Assembly (NCBI GenBank): GCA_036346395.1
Contig: CM070604.1
Span: forward strand, 36,421,662-36,485,661
Length of the DNA stretch: 64,000 nt
Direction: 5' to 3'
Source: Hsuehochloa calcarea
Lineage: Eukaryota; Streptophyta; Magnoliopsida; Poales; Poaceae
Made by a program: the position numbers and the translations under genes. Of the stretch, positions 57,807 through 64,000 are shown in pieces (position 1 is the stretch's first letter; every line of letters starts with the position of its first letter). Under the pieces are notes generated by a model, which searched no databases, had not been told where the DNA came from, and was given only the letters and a program-made list of their open reading frames with translations.

Positions 57807-59192
57807 AGGGAATTTGCTCTTTTTGCATTCATTGTATCATAATGCATTTTTCATTTCAAATGTCTTGCATTGTATAATAAAACTTGTGGAGCTTTGATTA
57901 TTATCCTTGTATGGCTTGATTTCATACTCTATACCTTGTCATATCAAGTGATAGTCAGCTAGACTTCTTTTATGGCTCTTCTTGTTTAGCTTAGCTTTTG
58001 CCTTGCTAGCTTTATATCTGTGAGCAAATTGAATTAAATCATGTCTTGTTGGATCTTGTGACTAGTTTTACTCTAGTGATCCTCTTATGATTCTTGCTAT
58101 GTCATATAGGTTAAATTTAGTCTTGAACTTATTTTGAGATGTAAAATGAGCTTTGTTATTTCTTAAGTCAAGCAAATGAAGAATGAGATTTTCTGTGCGA
58201 AAAAACTGATCTCACCAATCTTTTCTCATGAGACTACTTGCCATTGCACTAGGCATGAACTCAGGGGGAGTTTTGGATGACCTAGACCACTCTTTTAAGC
58301 TTCTTGCTTGAGATGGTCGCGGAAAGGCTTGAGATCTAGCAAAATGAAAAAAAAATCCTTTTCAGGAAAATACTCAAAATGCTAAGTGCTTGAATAAATT
58401 GCTTCATATTTGAACTCTTAATGCTCAAAATGTCTCAGTTCCAGTTTTGGATCTCATTTTTACTTATAGACATGGCTTGACTCATTTTTGGTTGCTTTTA
58501 GTGAAACTATGATAGTGAGCAACTTTTTCATGGTGTTAATTCTTTTAATCTCAGATTACTGCTATTTTGGTCTTAGCTTTGCAGTACATGTTTTGCCATG
58601 ATTGAACATAGCTTCTTCACTTAATATGGCTTGGTATAATACTTGTTCTGTCTACATGTATAATGGTCATGGCTCCTTTTTGCTAAAATTCAAAAATAAA
58701 GTCATTCCTTCATACTCTATCTTTTCCCATGCATCTTGATGAATTCATTGTCAAAGGGGGAGAAAGATTGAGAAGAAAAATGTTGTTTTGGAGCATTTGG
58801 TTTCATATAAAAGAACTCATATAAAATAAAAAAATGAACCTTCTGAAAATTTGTGATCATAGTGAGTTGAGTATCTGGGTTTTATTGCCTTTTTCTAATT
58901 ATATTTGCAATTGAAAAAGACTCACAATGATCAAAGGTCAAATAGAACATTTGTCTTTCATATGGACCTAAGTGAGATTTTTGGCTACTTTCTGGAATTT
59001 GAATCCTTTTGTGCTTTCATTGCCTTATCTCACTTGCTTATACTATTCTGAAGCCAGCTTGGTCGTTTCCTAGGCTTTTTCTTGCTTATGGACCAAGTTG
59101 TGCCTTTATGCAAAATCGGCGGATTTTTTACTTTTCAAACCTTAAAACTACATTTTCTGGGAAATTACCAATGTGTTCATCAAGGGGGAGAT
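57807..59192 (+). other. C3 3' noncoding region with three polypurine-like tracts
   Basis: No coding sequence. GGGGGAG tracts occur at 58262-58270 and 58753-58762, and the true polypurine tract CAAGGGGGAGAT at 59181-59192 borders the 3' LTR. The sequence resembles the long 3' untranslated region seen after pol in SIRE-type elements, suggesting that C3 arose by loss of pol. Confidence 0.65.
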
Positions 59193-61066
59193 TGTGGATG
59201 TCGTGAGAATATGTGCATGATCTTAGGATGCTGAGTCAATTGGCAATGACATTGTTGGTTTGCAAAATCTCGCGTTTTCGGGGTTGCTTCAGTTCTGTCA
59301 GACCACAGGCGGTCTGACCGGTGACATGGGCGGTCAGACCGCCCGTGGAGAGGTCCGACCGGCCGTGTTTGCCGGTCCAACCGGGTTCGGTTCAAAGTGG
59401 GTTTTGGAGCTAAGCCAAAAATAGGTTTTGTAGGCAAGTGAGGGGAGTCTCCTGGACGTGGTCACATAATTTTTGGGGCTCCCAGTCAAAAGTTCTATTC
59501 ATTTGAAAATTCCAGAAGGTTTCAGATTTTCGAGTTGAAAATTTGGCTAAGTCATTTCGGGCGGTCCGACCGCCGTTATGGAATCGGTCCGACCGGCATG
59601 AAATCGGTCGGACCGGGTGTGTGGGGGCGGTCAGACCGCCGATCACTTGGAGCTTGGCCTTTTTGGCATTGATGTGATTTGAATGTGTTCTATGTATGGA
59701 TTTCAATGCTTTATTGTTGCATATTGCATTGTTGAACTGACGTGGGTCAAGTTGTGAAGAACTTGTTCCCGGAGACGATTTGTTTGTCTATTGCTGTGCA
59801 GGTGGCTTGCAGGTCAACGACGTCAACGGTGAGGTGGATCGGGACTACGCTTGGAGAGTTGAGGTCCAGAACGATCATGGATGCCGGGTGAGTTCGTGTG
59901 AGTCAAGCAGGGTGCAGAATGGACAAGATGGATCGAACGGGCAGTTCGTGGCAGCTGGTTGGATCAGGCGGTGCGGAAGTCAGTGCAAGTCCCTGGGAGG
60001 TTCCAATGGGATTCGGACGGGAGAGACTTGCCGACATGATGAAAGCCGTTGATCAACCTACACGTGGTGAAGTAGGCGATTGCTTCAACAGATGTGTGTG
60101 AGTGGGTCCCATGTGTGTGTGTGGGTCCCATGTCTGAAACCCTAACTCTCCATATAAATAGAAGGGGTGAGATGTAAAAGCCCCCAAGCACTTTTAGCCT
60201 TCATTTGCAAAGCCCCTTGTTAGGGTTAGGGTTTGGAGAGGAGAGGAGAGGAGAGGAGAGGAAGATTGTGTGTGTGCTCTTTGTTGAGCTCTTGTCCTCC
60301 TTGAGGGAGTGGCTTTGTAAGCATCTTGTTGGATCAATCAATCTTGTGATGCTTGCTTAAGAGATCGATTGTCTCCTTTGTGTTCTTCTCTCTTTTGTTG
60401 ATTTTGGTGCTTCCTTGATTCAAGTGTTTATGCTTGGTCTCTTGACCGATTTTATCTTGCTTTGATGTGTGGGAATACTCCTAGAATCATCTAGATCATC
60501 AACCCCCACAAGCAAGTCTTGAATCAAGATTTTCATATTTCTAGGTTTTAGAACACTTCTTTGGTAAAATCTTCAGAGATCGATTCTGTGAAGTGAATCT
60601 GGAGGATCGTCGCTAGAAATTGGTCTCTAATATCCTTAGGGAGGTGTGCTCCAAATTTGGTCAAGTTTCATTGGTTGAATCAAAAGTTGGACCAATTTTC
60701 GTTTTGGATTTGGGCTTGGTATTTCGGTTCTGGACTAAATCGGTCGGACCGATTTAGAAACGGCGGTCAGACCGCCAACATTCAGACCGCCCGTTAATGG
60801 CCGGTCGAACCGATTTCAATCGGTCGGACCGCCCTTTGGCAGCCGGTCAGACCGCCAGTGTCCAGACCAGCCCAGTGAGATTAATTCTCCACATTTGTGT
60901 CTTGTGGTTAAGGGGGTTATCGAATTCAGCACAAGGCTTCCTTTGTGCGTGTACTGATCTTCTTAGCTTTCATAGCTAAAGGAGAAAAGTTCGTGTTGAA
61001 TTTAATTACGGCGAAAAAGTCGAGAAAGCGCCTATTCACCCCCCTAGTCGCCTTTACGGTCCTACA
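59193..61066 (+). mobile_element. C3 3' LTR
   Basis: Collinear with the 5' LTR; starts TGTGGATGTCG and ends GTCCTACA. A gagag microsatellite near 60236-60260 is longer than in the 5' LTR. TATA box at about 60153-60161. Confidence 0.92.
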
Positions 61067-61135
61067 TCATGTCTCGACGATTTACTCCGAGTCTGCTTCC
61101 AGTCTTTCTGGAAGAATATTGGAGGAGTGAAGAAT
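61067..61135 (+). pseudogene. hAT transposase, C-terminal end (right part)
   Basis: Directly after C3, one frame reads the conserved hAT C-terminal pattern (VST, SES, then SLSGRILEE) and ends at a TGA. It is the continuation of the fragment at 50600-51289. Confidence 0.8.
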
Positions 61136-62047
61136 AAGTCTCACAAGTAAGATAGTGGAGATACTTATAACTGTGAAGGACTGATAACAAGCTGATTTAC
61201 GAGCACAACACTCTGTATAAAATCCACAATTATCGGAGGTATTTGAAAATCTATACCTAGACAATGATATGTAGAACAAGGATATATGTAGAGCTACAGG
61301 TTGTACTCTTTTTTCTTTGCTAAAGTTTTCTCATATTGAGTTTTTACTTGGCAATGTTTTAACGAGGCAACAATTTGAATATTAATAAAATTCTTTATTA
61401 CATTTTCAATATACTTTTCTCAATTTTTATAATTTTTATATCTATTTCTAAATTTTACACATAGTTCTGAATTTTTCAGAATTTTTTCTGATTTTTTTTG
61501 GGCTTAACGGACTAAGTAGGCCGAAAAGACCCGTCGAACTAAACGAACTCATACAAGACCGGCATAATAGGAATAGCCGATGGATCATACCTGAGCCACC
61601 TCCTCGATATGTGAATCGACACAGCATGACAAACCAGACCAAAATGAGCTAAGCCGAGACGTGCCAGTACACATGACGCCTGTGCTGGGCCACGCATTTG
61701 GCCCGCACTAACTTTCCTCGTTCCCATGCCTCCTCACTAACACACATAACACAACAGCGCTTCCCATTCCTCTGCTTTCTCTCCTCTGTACACGCGCACA
61801 CATGCTGCTGCTGCTCCTCGCGTCTTCCCCACCTAGGCATCTCTCTGCTCTCTCTTCGACAATAGATAGAAGGGAAAATTGGTTTAGTAGCATCATTTTC
61901 GTTCATATTTAGATAAAGTACATCGCTTTGAAGACGCACCGCAAAATTGCACCCCGATGACTCTAAAATATTGAAAATGACATTGCCGTTATATTCTATA
62001 TCTATCTTTAACAGCAAGTTGGTATGATATGAGAGAGTACAATTTTA
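61136..62047. other. Transposon flank, unassigned
   Basis: AT-rich to about 61500, then mixed. The phrase catgctgctgctgctcc...cacctaggcatctc at 61799-61861 is repeated near the right edge of the window. No gene is recognised. Confidence 0.4.
61799..61861. repeat. Direct repeat, copy 1 (partner at 63718-63773)
   Basis: Shared core tcttccccacctaggcatct and ctgctctctcttcgac; this copy has two extra CTG units. The copies are about 1.9 kb apart and too long to be an ordinary target duplication. Confidence 0.8.
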
Positions 62048-62359
62048 ATGACTGTTTTGTCTTCTAAAATCAAACAACTAGCGAAATCTAGCATGGACAA
62101 GCTAAATGAACGCAAGGCTTCTCTGGACAAAGAGCGAGCTGGCGCCGAGTCTAAGCTTTCGGGAGCACGAGCCATGGCGAAGGAGGTAGAGCTCCAAATC
62201 AAGCAGACAAAAGCCCAAGTGACATCCAAGAGGTCAGAGCTTCGAGCAATGTGGGCGACCAGGACAAGGGCGAAGGGCGCCAATGCACTGGACGTGCATG
62301 AGCAAGAGGAGCGCGAGGTGACGCAAGAACTGGACCATGTCAAGGAGGAGCTGCTGTAA
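62048..62359 (+). CDS. Small coiled-coil ORF, unknown
   Basis: A 103-codon open frame. The translation is Lys/Glu/Ala-rich with heptad spacing almost throughout (KASLDKERAGAESKLSGARA, then VELQIKQTKAQ). No signal peptide or membrane segment. It has the look of the C-terminal coiled coil of a longer transposon-linked protein, since no convincing promoter or upstream exon is visible. The start ATG may be arbitrary. I do not recognise the family. Confidence 0.4.
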   Translation: MTVLSSKIKQLAKSSMDKLNERKASLDKERAGAESKLSGARAMAKEVELQIKQTKAQVTSKRSELRAMWATRTRAKGANALDVHEQEEREVTQELDHVKEELL

Positions 62360-62724
62360 GATTAATTTAATCTTTTATAGCCTATGTAATTTATTAGATT
62401 GATTCTAGTATTAAAAGTTCTAGTGTGATGGTTACCAAAGTGAAGAATTGGAATCAAAGATTTTAATCTCTCTTCTCTCATTTTGCTAAATAAATGTTAA
62501 ATGTATATGTGTGTGTAAATTGTATAGTGCATGCATACGTGAAATAGCTAACATCTATTGGCTGCAAGATAAGTTGCATGCATGGTACATGCTTTAATAG
62601 CTAGCAATCGTCGTGATAGCACACATAGCGGCGTGGTAATTTGTTCGCGGTGTCAGTGAGACGGCAGCGTGGTCAGACGCAGTGATGATGTATGACAATT
62701 GTGACTATTCATGTCATCTCTTCG

Positions 62725-62965
62725 TATACTATAAATAGGGATATTCTGTATAACACACACACCATTTAATATTATATTCTCTCTCCATGAAGAGAATACA
62801 GAATTGTAAGGTAGAGAGAAGAAAAAAGATATTATGCAGATTCCAAACACTGAACAAGATCAGCGGATGCATTTAATAGAAGTAATGATATTTTGTTGAA
62901 TCATATAAGTACTGTAAAGTTCCGTAAAAATTAAAGTTCATTTCTTACAATTGGTATCAAAGTAG
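62725..62965 (+). mobile_element. Possible copia LTR end and primer-binding site
   Basis: A TATA box (ctataaatag, about 62729-62738) is followed about 220 bp later by ttcttaca and then ttggtatcaaag (about 62950), close to the tRNA-Met site TTGGTATCAGAG. This is the usual layout of an LTR 3' end and leader start. I cannot place the LTR 5' end or a second LTR. Confidence 0.4.
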
Positions 62966-63690
62966 CGTTATAGCAGCACTTATGATCCGCATTATGGTCG
63001 GATTATTTCTTTTGAATGATTTGTCACTTTTTAGATGTTTTCTTGATAGACTTGTTGTTTGATTTCCTTTGACCTCTGAATATAATATTGTTGGATAGCA
63101 GTTGGGTTGATGCACCCATTATTTGTACATATATATGCACGGTTGTTTCATACAAAAGTGTTTCATGACTCATTATCTGCATATGTGTACATGTCTGCCA
63201 GATAACAGAAGGGTTTCATGACCCATTATATATATAACAAGGAATCATATTTCAAAGCAACATCTTTTCTTTTTTTTTGTCATTACTGCTATCAAAATAT
63301 TTTAATGTACACAAGAAAAATCAATGTATTGTTGTCTTGAGGTCACATGCATGGTTTGCATTAATGAAGCATTATTTTATTTGAATTTCTTTTCTAGTTT
63401 CTTAACTAATTGGATGTCAAGTTGCATGTATGCCCAGTAACAACATTTAATATTACAGTGAATGTGCACATTGGTCTAATTATATTGTAATATTGATGGT
63501 TAAATATTTAGTAAATAACAAAACTTGTTTGTCACCAAAGTGGCCTAGCTTATAATAATTTAAATATTTAATTATGTATGTTTATTTTTTATACCGTAAT
63601 AAATAATATTTTGGATCACAAATTACTACAGAACCGAATGGGCTGAATAGATCCAGTTACAAGTAGGTGTTATGAACTTGACTTGCAATT
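62966..63690. other. AT-rich leader-like DNA, no gene seen
   Basis: Contains a repeated gtttcatgac(t/c)cattat phrase (63160 and 63211) and no ORF of note. Confidence 0.4.
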
Positions 63691-64000
63691 GTTATGGAGC
63701 AGCAGTTTGCAGCACTTACATGCTGCTCCTCGCTTCTTCCCCACCTAGGCATCTCCCTGCTCTCTCTTCGACCGCGCCGCCGCCACCTAATCCGACGCGG
63801 GCGACGGCGGAATTCGCCACCAGCCACCACAAACTGGACCCCCAGGCTACCCCGGTGCTCGATTTCGCTTCCTCCTCTCGTGGGATTATAAATCCCAGCT
63901 CAGTTGCCGCCTCCAGATCCGCCACCAGGGACAACAGATCTCTACGCCGGCCACCGCAAATCAGCTCCACATGCTCCCAGATGCTCTCTATCCCTTTTCC
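63691..64000. other. GC-rich segment with second copy of the direct repeat, cut by the window edge
   Basis: Begins with an ATG at 63694 but the frame is low-complexity. 63718-63773 repeats 61799-61861. The CCGCCGCC-rich composition resembles a grass 5' UTR or a transposon leader. Nothing further can be said without sequence beyond 64000. Confidence 0.4.

Larger units (their letters stand above)
51285..61071 (+). mobile_element. Complete gag-only copia element C3 (TR-GAG-like) with target duplication
   Basis: Duplication TCATG (51285-51289 and 61067-61071), 5' LTR 51290-53143, primer-binding site at 53146, a gag-type coding region 53199-57806 (interrupted by solo LTR S5), noncoding tail, polypurine tract 59181-59192, and 3' LTR 59193-61066. 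No protease, integrase or RT motif is found between the LTRs. The gag resembles the Maximus/SIRE copia lineage. Such terminal-repeat elements with only gag (TR-GAG) are described in plants and must borrow polymerase. Parts of the LTRs compared by eye differ at roughly 2-3 percent of sites. Confidence 0.88.

Noticed and set aside
1..64000. tRNA, rRNA or other structural RNA genes
   Set aside because: I saw no cloverleaf-like or rRNA-like sequence; tRNA similarity is limited to primer-binding sites.

Overview
This 64-kb window looks like intergenic DNA from a grass (Poaceae). It is made almost entirely of nested transposable elements, and I find no ordinary host gene that I can defend. The grass assignment is an inference. 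It rests on a BARE-1/RIRE1-type copia element (LTR beginning TGTTGGAAATATG), a Tat-lineage gypsy element carrying a spliced antisense gene, Maximus/SIRE-like copia gag, En/Spm (CACTA) transposase, and patchy GC-rich leaders. I cannot name the species from sequence alone.

Layout, left to right. Bases 1-1086 are unassigned. At 1087-1875 is the 3' end of an old minus-strand copia element (C1). A second minus-strand copia (C2, BARE-1/RIRE1-like) then runs in pieces from about 1.9 kb to about 42.8 kb, split by later insertions. Its 3' LTR is cut by a complete 13.6-kb gypsy element (G1, 2351-15936, duplication ATAGG) and by a solo LTR (S1, 16610-18829, duplication ATTTC). Its reverse transcriptase is cut by a CACTA transposon (20279-36820). 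That transposon is in turn cut by a minus-strand gypsy element (G2, 21551-34349), whose 3' LTR holds a solo LTR of the G1 family (S2, 24368-25176, duplication GGCTC). The integrase/RT linker of C2 is cut by solo LTR S3 (37698-40523, duplication CACTT). Beyond the GC-rich C2 leader comes AT-rich DNA with an RPA-like (DUF223 plus Rep-A C-terminal) pseudogene, possibly from a Helitron. Next are a second solo LTR of the S3 family (S4, 46724-49682, duplication AACTC), exon-like fragments, and a hAT transposase. The hAT gene is interrupted by a complete gag-only copia element (C3, 51290-61066, duplication TCATG), which itself holds solo LTR S5 (55155-57061, duplication GAATG). The last 3 kb hold a short coiled-coil ORF, a possible LTR/PBS junction and a GC-rich tail.

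Most boundaries are supported by matching 5-bp target duplications. S3, S5 and C3 are additionally supported by reading frames that stay open across the insertion site once the insert is subtracted.

The most interesting signals are structural. G1 has nearly identical LTRs, so it is young, yet its pol is wrecked while a spliced antisense coiled-coil gene beside the 3' LTR is mostly open. Its LTRs carry an array of GTCGTA/TACGAC hairpins that recurs in the introns and leader of the antisense gene. The S3/S4 LTRs are built from four successive arrays of short inverted repeats whose arms covary from unit to unit. The C3 and S5 LTRs carry analogous palindrome arrays with different sequence. I know of no description of this hairpin-array architecture, but I could not search for one.
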